Source: Pseudomonadota bacterium (lineage in GTDB: Bacteria; Pseudomonadota; Gammaproteobacteria; Xanthomonadales; Rhodanobacteraceae). From it: a stretch of 64,000 nucleotides of DNA. This document shows positions 25,899 through 34,823 of the stretch, in pieces; positions within the stretch are counted from its first letter, which is position 1, and each line of letters begins with the position of its first letter. Both the position numbers and the translations under genes were made by a program. A model generated the notes under the pieces. That model saw only the letters and a list, made by a program, of their open reading frames with translations. It was not told the DNA's origin and ran no database searches. The stretch is from NCBI GenBank assembly GCA_023388255.1, contig JAEWGO010000021.1:1-64000 (forward strand), in the 5' to 3' direction.

Positions 25899-27569
25899 AT
25901 GCGCATTCTTTTTCTGTGTACGCGGCACAACAGCCTGTCGCAACGGTTGCAGGTCGAGCTGGAGGGTGCCGGGCACGAGATCGTCGTCGCCGAGGTGGAG
26001 TCACCGGCTTCGATGGAGGCCGCAACCGAGGCCGCACAACCCGAACTCATCGTCGCGCCGATGCTCAAGCGCGCGATTCCCGAATCGGTATGGTCGCGCT
26101 GCACGAGTTTGATCGTGCATCCGGGCATTCCCGGCGATCGCGGACCGTCGGCGATCGATTGGGCGATCCTCGACGGCATGGAACGCTGGGGCGTGACCGT
26201 GCTGGAGGCGCGCGAAAAACTCGATGGCGGTCCGGTCTGGACCTGCGCGGATTTCCCGATGCGCGGCATCGGAAAGAGTGCGCTGTACCGTCGGGAAACC
26301 ACGCAGGCTGCGCTGGATTCGGTGCTGGAGGCCGTGGCGATGTTCGCGCGGCGCGAACGGCCGACCGCGTTCGCGTCCACTCCGATCCAAGGTCGCGAAC
26401 GCCCGGCGTGCCGGCAAGCGGATCGGCGTTTCGAATGGCACGAGTCGACTGCGCACATCCTGCGGCGCATCCGCTCGGGCGACAGTGCGCCGGGCACTTC
26501 GGCGCGCATCGCCGGAATGCCGGCGCAGATGTTCGGCGCGCATGAGGAGGCAACTTTGCGCGGCGAACCGGGTGCCTTGCTTGCCCAGCGCGACGGCGCG
26601 GTCTGCATTGCTACCGGCGACGGCGCCATCTGGCTGAGCCATTTGCGTCGCAAGGATGGCATCAAGCTGCCGGCTGCAGGTGTGCTCGGTGATCGCGCCG
26701 CCGGGCTAACGGAATTGCCGCTGCCGCCGGAAGCCGAGCCGAATCATCTGACCTTCCAGGACATCCGCTACCGCGAACGCGGCAAGGTCGGCTTCCTGCA
26801 TTTCGATTTCCTCAACGGCGCGATGAGCACGGCGAATTGCGAACGCCTGCTGGCGGCGTATCGGCACGCGCAGTCGCGGTCGACGCGCGCGATCGTGCTG
26901 TGCGGCGGCGAGGATTTCTGGTCGAATGGCATCGATCTCAACGCGATCGAGGCGGCGGCCGACCCGGCCGAGGAATCCTGGCGCAACATCCTCGCGATGA
27001 ACGCGCTGGTGCGGGCGATCGCGACTACCGCGGACAAGCTCGTGGTCTCGCTGTTGCAGGGGAATGCCGGCGCCGGCGGCGTGACCTTGGCGCTCGCCGC
27101 CGACCGCGTCTACGCGCGCTCCGGCGTTGTATTGAATCCACACTACAAGCGCATGGGTGGCCTGTACGGTTCGGAGTTCTGGACCTATCTGATTCCGCGT
27201 CGCGTCGGCGAAGCCACCGCGCGTCATCTGACCGATGCGCTGGAGCCGGTCGGCAGCGCGCGTGCGATGCGCATCGGCCTGATCGACGCGACATTCGAGG
27301 GCGACGACGTGCTCGAACGCGTCATGCGCATCGTCGAGCCCGAACTCGGTTTCTGGCGCCATCGCGCGCTGCTCGCCGCGAAGGCGCGCAAGCGCGAGCA
27401 GGACGAGCGCACGAAACCGCTCGATCGTTACGCCGAAGAGGAACTGGCCGAGATGCGCCGCAATTTCTTCGGCGCCGACCGCAGCTATCATGAGGCGCGG
27501 CGGCGGTTCGTGTGGAAGCTGTGCGCGGAGCCTGCGTGCAATGCGCCCGTGGTCAAGGCGCTGGCGTGA
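25899..27569 (+). CDS. hypX: HypX/HoxX-type CO-forming formyl-CoA enzyme
   Basis: 556 aa two-domain protein. The N-terminus has a formyl-tetrahydrofolate transferase fold (about 1-275) with HPG at 74-76 (LIVHPGIPGDRG). The C-terminus is an enoyl-CoA hydratase/crotonase domain (about 295-500; GFLHFDFLNGAMS and QGNAGAGGVTLALAADR). HypX uses N10-formyl-THF and CoA to make CO for the [NiFe]-hydrogenase centre under air. No hydrogenase or hyp genes are in the window. The ATG at 25899 follows an AT-rich 100-bp region after radA that may hold its promoter. Confidence 0.85.
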   Translation: MRILFLCTRHNSLSQRLQVELEGAGHEIVVAEVESPASMEAATEAAQPELIVAPMLKRAIPESVWSRCTSLIVHPGIPGDRGPSAIDWAILDGMERWGVTVLEAREKLDGGPVWTCADFPMRGIGKSALYRRETTQAALDSVLEAVAMFARRERPTAFASTPIQGRERPACRQADRRFEWHESTAHILRRIRSGDSAPGTSARIAGMPAQMFGAHEEATLRGEPGALLAQRDGAVCIATGDGAIWLSHLRRKDGIKLPAAGVLGDRAAGLTELPLPPEAEPNHLTFQDIRYRERGKVGFLHFDFLNGAMSTANCERLLAAYRHAQSRSTRAIVLCGGEDFWSNGIDLNAIEAAADPAEESWRNILAMNALVRAIATTADKLVVSLLQGNAGAGGVTLALAADRVYARSGVVLNPHYKRMGGLYGSEFWTYLIPRRVGEATARHLTDALEPVGSARAMRIGLIDATFEGDDVLERVMRIVEPELGFWRHRALLAAKARKREQDERTKPLDRYAEEELAEMRRNFFGADRSYHEARRRFVWKLCAEPACNAPVVKALA

Positions 27570-27602
27570 TACGTGTTTGTGGACGGGGTGCGACGCGATT
27601 AC

Positions 27603-27869
27603 CTATTCGTCGTCGCGGCTCGACCAAGCGCAGCAGATCACGACAGTGAAAAGGGTGGTCCAGAACACCCAATCTGCGCCGGAAAGGATCCATGTCCAGG
27701 TCTCGGGGAGCGAGCACACGCGGTGCTCGCTCCAGCCGAACCGATCGAGTCCGCACTCTCTCAGGATCGGAAAGCAGATCGGAAGCAGGACCAGAACGGC
27801 AATGAAGAGGACTCCGCCGACGACATATCGGCGTGCCGCGCCCTCGCGTTCCTTGCGCAGATCGCTCAT
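27603..27869 (-). CDS. Small two-helix membrane protein coupled to the CcsA-like gene
   Basis: 88 aa from the ATG at 27869, which overlaps the stop of the upstream CcsA-like gene by 4 bp (ATGA). It has a basic N-terminus (MSDLRKEREGAARR), a membrane helix at 16-34, a short periplasmic-type loop with cysteines, and a second helix at 66-82. I do not recognise the family. Stop-start overlap and membrane topology are the evidence that it is real. Confidence 0.6.
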   Translation of the reverse strand: MSDLRKEREGAARRYVVGGVLFIAVLVLLPICFPILRECGLDRFGWSEHRVCSLPETWTWILSGADWVFWTTLFTVVICCAWSSRDDE

Positions 27870-28663
27870 GCGGTCCGATGCAACACCACTTCCAACACGA
27901 ATTTGGAGCCGAAGAACGCAAGCAGCAGGATCGCCATGCCGGTCAAGGTCAGGTTGATCGCCTGGCGCCCGCGCCAGCCGCGGCGCCAGCGGCCGATCAG
28001 CAAGGTGCCGAACACGAGCCACGCGACGATCGATAGCACGGTCTTGTGCACGAGGTGCTGGCCGAACAGGTCGTCGACGAAGAGGATGCCGCTCAGCAAG
28101 GTCGAGGTAAGCAGCACGAAGCCGGCGCCGATCAGGCGGAACAACAGGGTTTCGGTCAAGGTCAGCGGCGGCAGCGCGCGCAGCCACGTATCGAATTGGC
28201 GGTGGCGCAGCGCGCGTTCCTGGATCGCCAGCAGGATCGCCAGCGCGGCGGCGATCGACAGCACGCCGAATGCGAGCAGCGCGACCGTCACGTGCAGCTT
28301 GATCTGCCAGTTCATCGGCTGCGGCGTGGTTGGCGGCGCGGCGAACACGTCGATCGCGAGCAGCAGCGCGGCGAGCGGAAACACGATGACGCCAAGCGCG
28401 GCGACCGGGCGCGTGAGGTTCACGATCAGGGTCAGCGCGGCGACCGTGGCCGCAGCCAGCGACAGCGCGGCGAAGAAGTGCAGGTCGAGCGCGCCGCGGT
28501 GCATGCCGAACAATACGATGGCATGTGCCAGCACGGCGAGAGTGGCGGCACTTTCGGCGAGTCGGTTCGCCGGCGTGCCGTGGCTGAGCAGCGGACGTGC
28601 CAGCAATGCGGTCGCGGCGAGGTAGAGCGCGATCGCGAGCAGGGCGAAGGTGGGGATCATCAT
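27866..28663 (-). CDS. CcsA/YpjD-family inner-membrane protein
   Basis: 265 aa with about eight hydrophobic segments spread over the whole length. It belongs to the cytochrome c assembly (CcsA/CcmC/HemX) superfamily, as the gene divergent from ffh does in many gammaproteobacteria (E. coli YpjD). Family members with haem-handling roles use conserved histidines. Here HVTVALLAFG and FGQHLVHKTVLS carry candidates. Two adjacent ATGs (28663, 28660) are possible starts, without a clear ribosome site. It is not part of a c-type cytochrome maturation operon here, so the haem role is only suggested. Confidence 0.8.
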   Translation of the reverse strand: MMIPTFALLAIALYLAATALLARPLLSHGTPANRLAESAATLAVLAHAIVLFGMHRGALDLHFFAALSLAAATVAALTLIVNLTRPVAALGVIVFPLAALLLAIDVFAAPPTTPQPMNWQIKLHVTVALLAFGVLSIAAALAILLAIQERALRHRQFDTWLRALPPLTLTETLLFRLIGAGFVLLTSTLLSGILFVDDLFGQHLVHKTVLSIVAWLVFGTLLIGRWRRGWRGRQAINLTLTGMAILLLAFFGSKFVLEVVLHRTA

Positions 28664-28720
28664 GCGCGAAGTGTCGCATAGCGTCCGTCGGGCGTGAACG
28701 CGGCGGCGGGGAGGCTCCGC

Positions 28721-28726
28721 TATAAT
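28721..28726 (+). promoter_or_regulatory. -10 box of ffh
   Basis: Consensus TATAAT 30 bp before the ffh ATG in the divergent gap. No recognisable -35 hexamer at 16-18 bp. Confidence 0.6.
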
Positions 28727-28755
28727 CACCGGCTTTCCCGTTTCCCGGACCGCCC

Positions 28756-30132
28756 ATGTTCGAGTCGCTCAGCCAACGCCTTTCCGCCACCGTCCAGCGC
28801 CTGCGTGGCAAGGGGCGATTGACCGAGGCGAACATCCGCGAATCCTTGCGCGAAGTGCGCATCGCGCTGCTTGAGGCCGACGTCGCTTTGCCGGTCGTGC
28901 AGGCGCTGATCCAGCGCGTGCAGGTCAAGGCGCTCGGCCAGGAAGTGCTGCGCAGCCTGACGCCGGGTCAGGCGCTGGTGAAGGTCGTGCGTGACGAACT
29001 GACCACGGTCATGGGCGTCGCCAACAGCGACCTCAACCTCGCTGCCGCACCTCCCGCGGTCGTGCTGATGGCCGGCCTGCAGGGTGCCGGCAAGACCACG
29101 ACTGTGGCCAAGCTCGCGCGCTTCCTGAAGGAGCGCAGGAAGAAGAAGGTCATGGTGGTCAGCTGCGACGTCTATCGTCCGGCGGCGATCGAACAGCTGC
29201 GCACGCTGGCCGAACAGGTGGACGTGCTGTTCCATCCATCGAGTGGCGATCAGGATCCGGTCGCGATCGCGGAATCCGCGCTGGATGCGGCGAAGAAGAA
29301 TTTCGCTGATGTGCTCATCGTCGATACCGCCGGCCGCTTGCATGTCGATGCCGAGATGATGGCCGAGATCAAATCGCTGCATGCAGCCTTGAATCCGGTC
29401 GAGACCCTGTTCGTGGTCGACTCGATGACTGGCCAGGATGCCGCGAACACGGCGAAGGCGTTTGCCGAGACCTTGCCGCTGACCGGCGTCGTGCTGACCA
29501 AGACCGATGGCGATGCGCGTGGCGGTGCGGCGTTGTCGGTGCGCTACGTGACCGGCAGGCCGATCAAGTTCATCGGCGTCAGCGAGAAGCCCGATGGTCT
29601 GGAGCCGTTCCATCCGGACCGTCTCGCGCAGCGAATCCTCGGCATGGGCGACGTGCTGTCGCTGGTCGAGCAGGTCGAGCAGAGCGTCGATCAGGAAAAG
29701 CAGCGCAAGCTCGCCGAGAAGGTCATCAAGGGCAAGCGCTTCGATCTCAACGACATGAAGGATCAGCTCGAACAGATGGTAAACATGGGCGGCATGGCCT
29801 CGCTGATCGAGAAGTTGCCGGGCGTGTCGAACCTGCCCGACAACGTCAAATCGAAGGTCAACGACCGTGAGGTGCATCGCATGATCGCGATCATCGGCTC
29901 GATGACGAAAAAGGAACGTCGCCACCCGGATCTGCTGAAAGGATCGCGGCGCGCACGCATCGCACGTGGTTCGGGCACGCAGCCGGCCGACGTCAACAAA
30001 CTGCTGAAACAGTACCAGCAGATGGAAAAGATGATGTCCAAGCTCGGCAGCGGGGGCCTGAAGGGCCTGATGCGCCAGATGGGTTCGGCGATGAAGGGCA
30101 TGGGCGGCGGCGGGTTCATGCCGCCGCGCTGA
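28756..30132 (+). CDS. ffh: Signal recognition particle GTPase Ffh
   Basis: 458 aa. It has an N-domain helix bundle (1-90), a G-domain with P-loop GLQGAGKT (107-114) and DTAGR (190-194), and a methionine-rich M-domain after about 325 ending in a glycine/methionine tail. It binds signal sequences and 4.5S RNA for co-translational membrane targeting. It is transcribed divergently from the YpjD-like gene. Confidence 0.97.
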   Translation: MFESLSQRLSATVQRLRGKGRLTEANIRESLREVRIALLEADVALPVVQALIQRVQVKALGQEVLRSLTPGQALVKVVRDELTTVMGVANSDLNLAAAPPAVVLMAGLQGAGKTTTVAKLARFLKERRKKKVMVVSCDVYRPAAIEQLRTLAEQVDVLFHPSSGDQDPVAIAESALDAAKKNFADVLIVDTAGRLHVDAEMMAEIKSLHAALNPVETLFVVDSMTGQDAANTAKAFAETLPLTGVVLTKTDGDARGGAALSVRYVTGRPIKFIGVSEKPDGLEPFHPDRLAQRILGMGDVLSLVEQVEQSVDQEKQRKLAEKVIKGKRFDLNDMKDQLEQMVNMGGMASLIEKLPGVSNLPDNVKSKVNDREVHRMIAIIGSMTKKERRHPDLLKGSRRARIARGSGTQPADVNKLLKQYQQMEKMMSKLGSGGLKGLMRQMGSAMKGMGGGGFMPPR

Positions 30133-30278
30133 GTGTCCGCCCGGGGGCGCATGGCCGAACGCCTGCGTACTCGGCGTGCCCGCTGTTGGCGGTATGGCTG
30201 CGCCGAATATATGGCGGTTGTGCCCAGTCCGCAGTTCCGGCAGAACCCGGCTCGCCATGGCCTAACTCCGCGCAGGGC

Positions 30279-30306
30279 TTTATTTTTTGCGGGATTCAGC
30301 TAGAAT
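30279..30306 (+). promoter_or_regulatory. Promoter of the rpsP operon
   Basis: TTTATT (30279-30284), 16-bp spacer, TAGAAT (30301-30306). A roughly 70-nt leader with a small CTCCC/GGGAG hairpin follows. Confidence 0.6.
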
Positions 30307-30382
30307 GCGCGGCTCCCTCGGGAGTAGGCCGGCTTGCCTGCTGCGCCCAAGAATAAAATCCTAGAGAATTCAGAGAGCTACG

Positions 30383-30640
30383 ATGGTCAAGATTCGCCTT
30401 TCCCGTGGCGGCGCGAAGAAGCGTCCCTTCTATCACATCATCGTGACCGACGAGCGCAACGCGCGCGACGGCCGCAACATCGAGCGCGTGGGTTATTTCA
30501 ACCCGATCGCCGCTGGCAAGGATGTGCGCCTGCAGCTCGACACCGCCAAGGTCAAGTCCTGGGTGGAAAAGGGCGCGCAGATGACCGAAAAGGTCAAGTC
30601 GCTCTACAAGGAAGCGGGCAAGCAGGTTGTCGCTGCCTGA
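30383..30640 (+). CDS. rpsP: 30S ribosomal protein S16
   Basis: 85 aa, complete S16 (MVKIRLSRGGAKKRPFYHIIVTD, GYFNPIA). First gene of rpsP-rimM-trmD-rplS, the standard proteobacterial operon. Confidence 0.98.
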   Translation: MVKIRLSRGGAKKRPFYHIIVTDERNARDGRNIERVGYFNPIAAGKDVRLQLDTAKVKSWVEKGAQMTEKVKSLYKEAGKQVVAA

Positions 30641-30645
30641 ATCAC

Positions 30646-31161
30646 GTGAGCGGGTCGGGCGAAAAACTCGTCCTGCTCGGCAGGGTTGTCGGAGTCCACG
30701 GTCTGCGCGGCGAGCTGAAGCTCGAGTCGTATACCGAGCCGAGGACGCAGATCTTCCGCTACCAGCCTTGGCTGTTGCGGTCGGCGTCCGGCGACAAGAC
30801 GATCGAAGCCTGCCATGGGCGCGCCCATGGCAAGGGACTGGTCGTCGAATTGCCCGGCATCGCTGATCGCGATGCGGCGGCGGGGCTGGTCGGCAATGAA
30901 ATCTGGGTGGCGCGCTCGGCCTTGCCGAAAGCAAAACCCGGTGAGTATTACTGGTCGGATCTCGAAGGACTCGAGGTCGTCACGGTCGAGGGCGTGTCGC
31001 TCGGCAAGGTGTCGCATCTGATCGCGACGGCGGCCAACGACGTGCTGATCGTGAAGGATGCGAAGCGTGAGCGTCTGATCCCGTTTCTGGTCGGACAGTT
31101 CGTGACGGAAGTGGATCTCGATGCGGGCCGCTTGACGGTCGATTGGGATCCGGAGTTCTAG
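30646..31161 (+). CDS. rimM: Ribosome maturation factor RimM (GTG start)
   Basis: 171 aa starting at GTG 30646, 5 bp after the rpsP stop. The frame has no ATG there. The N-terminal RimM barrel (LLGRVVGVHGLRGELKL) and the C-terminal PRC-type barrel (YYWSDLEGLEV, NDVLIVK, LIPFL) are both present. It helps 16S head assembly around S19. Confidence 0.95.
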   Translation: MSGSGEKLVLLGRVVGVHGLRGELKLESYTEPRTQIFRYQPWLLRSASGDKTIEACHGRAHGKGLVVELPGIADRDAAAGLVGNEIWVARSALPKAKPGEYYWSDLEGLEVVTVEGVSLGKVSHLIATAANDVLIVKDAKRERLIPFLVGQFVTEVDLDAGRLTVDWDPEF

Positions 31162-31212
31162 ACGTTCGCGTGGTGATCTTCGCCTTCAGGGTCGAAGGCA
31201 AAAGAAGCCGAT

Positions 31213-31983
31213 ATGCGCATTGATGTCATCACGCTGTTCCCGGATTTCATCGAGAGCAGCGCGAGGATCGGAGTCGTCGGGCGCGCACGCGAGCGCGGGT
31301 TGCTGCAGATCGCAACCTGGAATCCGCGTGATTTCGCCAGCGACAACTACCGTTCGGCGGATGATCGCTGCTACGGCGGCGGTCCCGGCATGGTGATGAT
31401 GGTCGATCCGTTGCGGAAAGCGCTCGCCAGCGTGCGCGCCGCCAGTGGATCCGAGGCGAAAGTGATTTACCTGAGTCCGCAGGGAGCGCGACTCGATCAG
31501 GCCAAGGTGGCGGAGCTCGCGCGGCGCGATCATCTGATCTTGCTGAGCGGGCGCTACGAAGGTGTGGACGAGCGGTTTCTGGAGAATGCGGTCGACGAGG
31601 AGCTTTCCATCGGCGACTACGTACTCTCCGGCGGCGAACTGGCGGCAGCGATCATCATCGATGCGGTCGGGCGCTTGCAGGAAGGCGTGCTGAATGATGC
31701 AGCATCAGCCGAACAGGATTCGTTCTCCAACGGCCTGCTCGATTGCCCGCACTACACGCGCCCCGAGCACGACGAATGGGGCGAGGTGCCGGCGGTGCTG
31801 AAGTCCGGCGACCATGCAGCGATCGCGCGCTGGCGCTTGAAGCAGTCGTTGGGTCGTACCTGGTTGCGTCGCCCCGATCTTCTGGAACGGGTCGAACTGG
31901 ACAAGAAAACACGCGCGTTGCTGGCCGAGTTCCAGGACGAGCATGCAAGAAGAACGACGTCGGATCGCGAATCCGGTGAATGA
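31213..31983 (+). CDS. trmD: tRNA (guanine37-N1)-methyltransferase
   Basis: 256 aa SPOUT enzyme. The SAM-binding trefoil knot is visible (LLSGRYEGVDERF, LSIGDYVLSGGELAA), as is the N-terminal MRIDVITLFPDF. It methylates G37 of tRNAs reading CUN/CCN/CGG. It is 51 bp after rimM. Confidence 0.97.
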   Translation: MRIDVITLFPDFIESSARIGVVGRARERGLLQIATWNPRDFASDNYRSADDRCYGGGPGMVMMVDPLRKALASVRAASGSEAKVIYLSPQGARLDQAKVAELARRDHLILLSGRYEGVDERFLENAVDEELSIGDYVLSGGELAAAIIIDAVGRLQEGVLNDAASAEQDSFSNGLLDCPHYTRPEHDEWGEVPAVLKSGDHAAIARWRLKQSLGRTWLRRPDLLERVELDKKTRALLAEFQDEHARRTTSDRESGE

Positions 31984-32007
31984 AAAATCAGACTATTGGT
32001 GAGTGCG

Positions 32008-32373
32008 ATGAACCTGATCCAGCAATTTGAAGCCGCCCAGATGACCCGTTCGCTGCCGGAGTTCAGCCCGGGCGACACCCTCATCGTCAACGTGAAGGTC
32101 AAGGAAGGCGCGCGCGAGCGCGTGCAGGCGTATGAAGGCGTGTGCATCGCGCGCAAGAACGCCGGCCTGAACTCGGCCTTCACGGTGCGCAAGATCTCGC
32201 ACGGCACCGGCGTGGAGCGCGTGTTCCAGTCGCACAGCCCGTCGATCGACTCGGTCGTCGTCAAGCGTCGCGGCAAGGTGCGTGGCGCGAAGCTGTATTA
32301 CTTGCGTGGCCTTGAAGGCAAGGCAGCGCGCATCAAGGAAGATCTCGGCGCGAACGCCAGGAAGGGCGACTGA
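32008..32373 (+). CDS. rplS: 50S ribosomal protein L19
   Basis: 121 aa from the ATG at 32008 (MNLIQQFEAAQM). An in-frame GTG four codons earlier is less likely. It carries PGDTLIVNVKVKEGARERVQAYEG and the basic C-terminus RRGKVRGAKLYYLR. Last gene of the rpsP operon, followed by a strong terminator. Confidence 0.97.
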   Translation: MNLIQQFEAAQMTRSLPEFSPGDTLIVNVKVKEGARERVQAYEGVCIARKNAGLNSAFTVRKISHGTGVERVFQSHSPSIDSVVVKRRGKVRGAKLYYLRGLEGKAARIKEDLGANARKGD

Positions 32374-32426
32374 CGCCAGCAACATCCGTCTTGGAGCATC
32401 GAGTCGCGTCTGTGCTCCTCGTCAGA

Positions 32427-32458
32427 GCGGCCGTCGGAAACGACGGCCGCTTTTTTTT
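32427..32458 (+). terminator. Rho-independent terminator of the rpsP-rplS operon
   Basis: Perfect 10-bp stem GCGGCCGTCG/CGACGGCCGC with a GAAA tetraloop, followed by eight T. Confidence 0.97.
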
Positions 32459-32716
32459 GTGGTTCGCTTGTGCGCTCGTCCTCGAGCGCTGCTTCGAGTA
32501 GGCGCGCTGTTGCCGATTGAAGTGATGCCTTCGCGGCGTTCACGGCGGCCATCCATGGCCGTGCCTTTCAACTGATGGCCGGCTTTTCCGGATGTTCCGG
32601 TTGGCTGTTCCAAGCCACTTCGATGTGATGGCGGCTGGTGGGCGACACTGGTTTCTGCGCGCCGGCGAAGATCGCTCTCGCAATCGACGACATTTGCGAA
32701 CGTCTTTGTCGGCCCG
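32459..32716. other. Non-coding gap between the rplS terminator and the htpG promoter
   Basis: No frame here has a start, ribosome site and family resemblance. Open frames across it are shadows without conservation cues. Nothing recognisable except the htpG promoter at its right end. Confidence 0.6.
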
Positions 32717-32745
32717 CTTGAAGCGCTGCCGAACTGTCTCCATCT
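32717..32745 (+). promoter_or_regulatory. Sigma-32-like heat-shock promoter of htpG
   Basis: CTTGAA (32717-32722), 15-bp spacer, CTCCATCT (32738-32745). The RpoH consensus is CTTGAAA and CCCCATnT, so the -10 has one mismatch. It ends 30 bp before the htpG ATG, a sensible leader length. Confidence 0.65.
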
Positions 32746-32775
32746 GCGCTCCATTCCATTCCATAGGGAAGCCGC

Positions 32776-34650
32776 ATGAGTTCCGCTACCGAAACCCGCA
32801 CGTTCGAGGCCGAGGTGTCGCAGGTCCTGCACCTGGTCACGCATTCGCTGTACTCGCACAAGGACATTTTCCTGCGCGAGCTGATCTCGAACGCCTCCGA
32901 TGCCTGCGACAAGCTGCGTTTCGCCGCGCTGTCTGATGCATCGCTGACTGCCGCCGACGCCGAGCTTCGCATCGAAATCGTGCCTGACAAGGACGGACGC
33001 ACGCTGACCATCCGCGACAATGGCATCGGCATGGTGCGCGAGGAGGTCATCGAGAACGTCGGGACGATCGCGCGTTCGGGCACGCGCAAGTTCCTGGAGT
33101 CGCTGTCCGGTGATGCGCGCAAGGACACGCAGCTGATCGGCCAGTTCGGTGTGGGTTTCTACTCGGCTTTCATCGTCGCCGACAAAGTCACATTGGTCAC
33201 GCGCAAGGCCGGCGTGGCGGCGGGCGAGGGCGTGCGCTGGGAATCGAATGGCAGCGGTGAATACACGCTGGAAACCGTCGACGCGCCGCAGCGTGGTACT
33301 TCGGTGACCCTGCACCTCAAGGAAGACGAAAGCGAGTTCCTCGACGTGTGGAAGCTGCGTGAACTGATTACGCGTTACTCAGATCACGTTGCGTTCCCGA
33401 TCCGACTGCCGAAGATGGAAGACGGCAAGCCGACCGCGGAGTTCGAGACGGTCAACCACGCGGCCGCGCTGTGGACGCGACCGAAGAGCGAACTGACCGA
33501 CGAGGACTACCAGGGCTTCTACAAGTCGCTCACGCACGACTACAACGACGCGCTGGCGTGGACGCACAACCGCGTCGAGGGTTCGCAGAGCTACACGCTG
33601 CTGCTGTACGTGCCGGAGAAGCCGCCGTTCGATTCCGTGTTCACCGGCCGCGACGAGCGCAAGGGGCTCAAGCTCTACATTCGCCGAGTGTTCATCATGG
33701 ACGCGAGCGAACAGTTGCTGCCATCGTACTTGCGCTTCGTGCGCGGCGTGGTCGATTCGGACGACCTGCCACTCAACGTCAGCCGCGAGATCCTGCAGGA
33801 CAACCGCCTCGTCGCGCAGATCCGCGCGGCCTGCATCAAGCGCGTGCTCGACCTGCTCGAGAAGCTCGCCAAGGACGAGCCGGAAAAGTTTGCGCAGTTC
33901 ACCAACGCGTTCGGCAACGTACTGAAGGAAGGCATCGCCGAGGACGGCGCGAATCGCGAGCGCATCGCCAAACTGCTGCGCTTCGCCTCAACGAAGTCCG
34001 AAGGCGACGCGAAGACCGTCTGCCTCGATGACTACATCGGGCGCATGCAGGCCGGCCAGGACGTGATCTGGTACGTCACCGCCGATTCGTACGCCGCTGC
34101 GAAGAGCAGCCCGCTGATCGAGGGGTTGCGCGCGAAGGGCGTCGAAGTGCTGCTGCTCGGTGATCGCATCGACGAATGGATGATCGGCTATCTGGGTGAA
34201 TACGCCGACAAGAAGCTGCGCAACGCGGCGAAGGGCGAACTCGACGTGCTCGACGGCGCGGATAAGGAGCGCCGCGAGAAGGCGATCGAGGAAGCAAAGC
34301 CCATCGTCGAAAAGCTCGCCGCCGTACTCGGCGACCGCGTCGGCGAAGTGCGCGTCAGCGACCGCCTGACCGAATCGCCGTCGTGCATCGTGCTCGGCGA
34401 CTACGACATGGCCTTGCACATGCAGCGCCTGCTGCGCGAGGCTGGCCACGACGTGCCGGAAAGCAAGCCGATCCTCGAGATCAATCCGGTCAATCCGCTG
34501 GTGCGCCGCTTCGCCGACGAAACCGATGCCGCACGCAGCGCGGACCTCGGCCAGTTGTTGTACGAGGAAGCGCAGATCGCCGCCGGCGACCAGCTCGCCG
34601 ATCCGGCGGCGTTTGTCGCGCGCGTGAACCGCGCACTGCTCGGGGCGTAG
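32776..34650 (+). CDS. htpG: Molecular chaperone HtpG (Hsp90)
   Basis: 624 aa, normal family length. The N-terminal GHKL ATPase has the ELISNASDACDKLRF helix, DNGIGM and GQFGVGFYSAF loops. The middle domain follows (about 230-490), then the C-terminal dimerisation domain. It is cytosolic and ATP-dependent, expected to be heat-induced given the promoter upstream. Monocistronic as far as can be seen. Confidence 0.97.
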   Translation: MSSATETRTFEAEVSQVLHLVTHSLYSHKDIFLRELISNASDACDKLRFAALSDASLTAADAELRIEIVPDKDGRTLTIRDNGIGMVREEVIENVGTIARSGTRKFLESLSGDARKDTQLIGQFGVGFYSAFIVADKVTLVTRKAGVAAGEGVRWESNGSGEYTLETVDAPQRGTSVTLHLKEDESEFLDVWKLRELITRYSDHVAFPIRLPKMEDGKPTAEFETVNHAAALWTRPKSELTDEDYQGFYKSLTHDYNDALAWTHNRVEGSQSYTLLLYVPEKPPFDSVFTGRDERKGLKLYIRRVFIMDASEQLLPSYLRFVRGVVDSDDLPLNVSREILQDNRLVAQIRAACIKRVLDLLEKLAKDEPEKFAQFTNAFGNVLKEGIAEDGANRERIAKLLRFASTKSEGDAKTVCLDDYIGRMQAGQDVIWYVTADSYAAAKSSPLIEGLRAKGVEVLLLGDRIDEWMIGYLGEYADKKLRNAAKGELDVLDGADKERREKAIEEAKPIVEKLAAVLGDRVGEVRVSDRLTESPSCIVLGDYDMALHMQRLLREAGHDVPESKPILEINPVNPLVRRFADETDAARSADLGQLLYEEAQIAAGDQLADPAAFVARVNRALLGA

Positions 34651-34670
34651 ACGGACTCCCGGGAATGGGT

Positions 34671-34732
34671 GGGAGGGACTTCAGTCCCGATGCTTCGGTT
34701 GAAGGAAAGTCATCGCGGCTGAAGCCGCTCCC
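34671..34732. repeat. REP-like inverted pair with CTTCAG core
   Basis: Two head-to-head copies of a 22-bp unit: GGGAGGGACTTCAGTCCCGA(TG) on plus at 34671-34692, and its relative GGGAGCGGCTTCAGCCGCGA(TG) on minus at 34711-34732. They differ at a few compensating positions, so each arm is itself a small palindrome around CTTCAG. GGAGCGGCTTCAGCC units are common dispersed repeats in Xanthomonadales and pseudomonads. Lies between htpG and the aminotransferase gene. Confidence 0.75.
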
Positions 34733-34823
34733 GCCACGGCTTGCAATGCGGGGTTTCGAGTTGCACAGAGGCTGCGTGCTACGATCGGCGCTCCGGCTTT
34801 GGCCGTCCAAACGAAAAGGCGTC

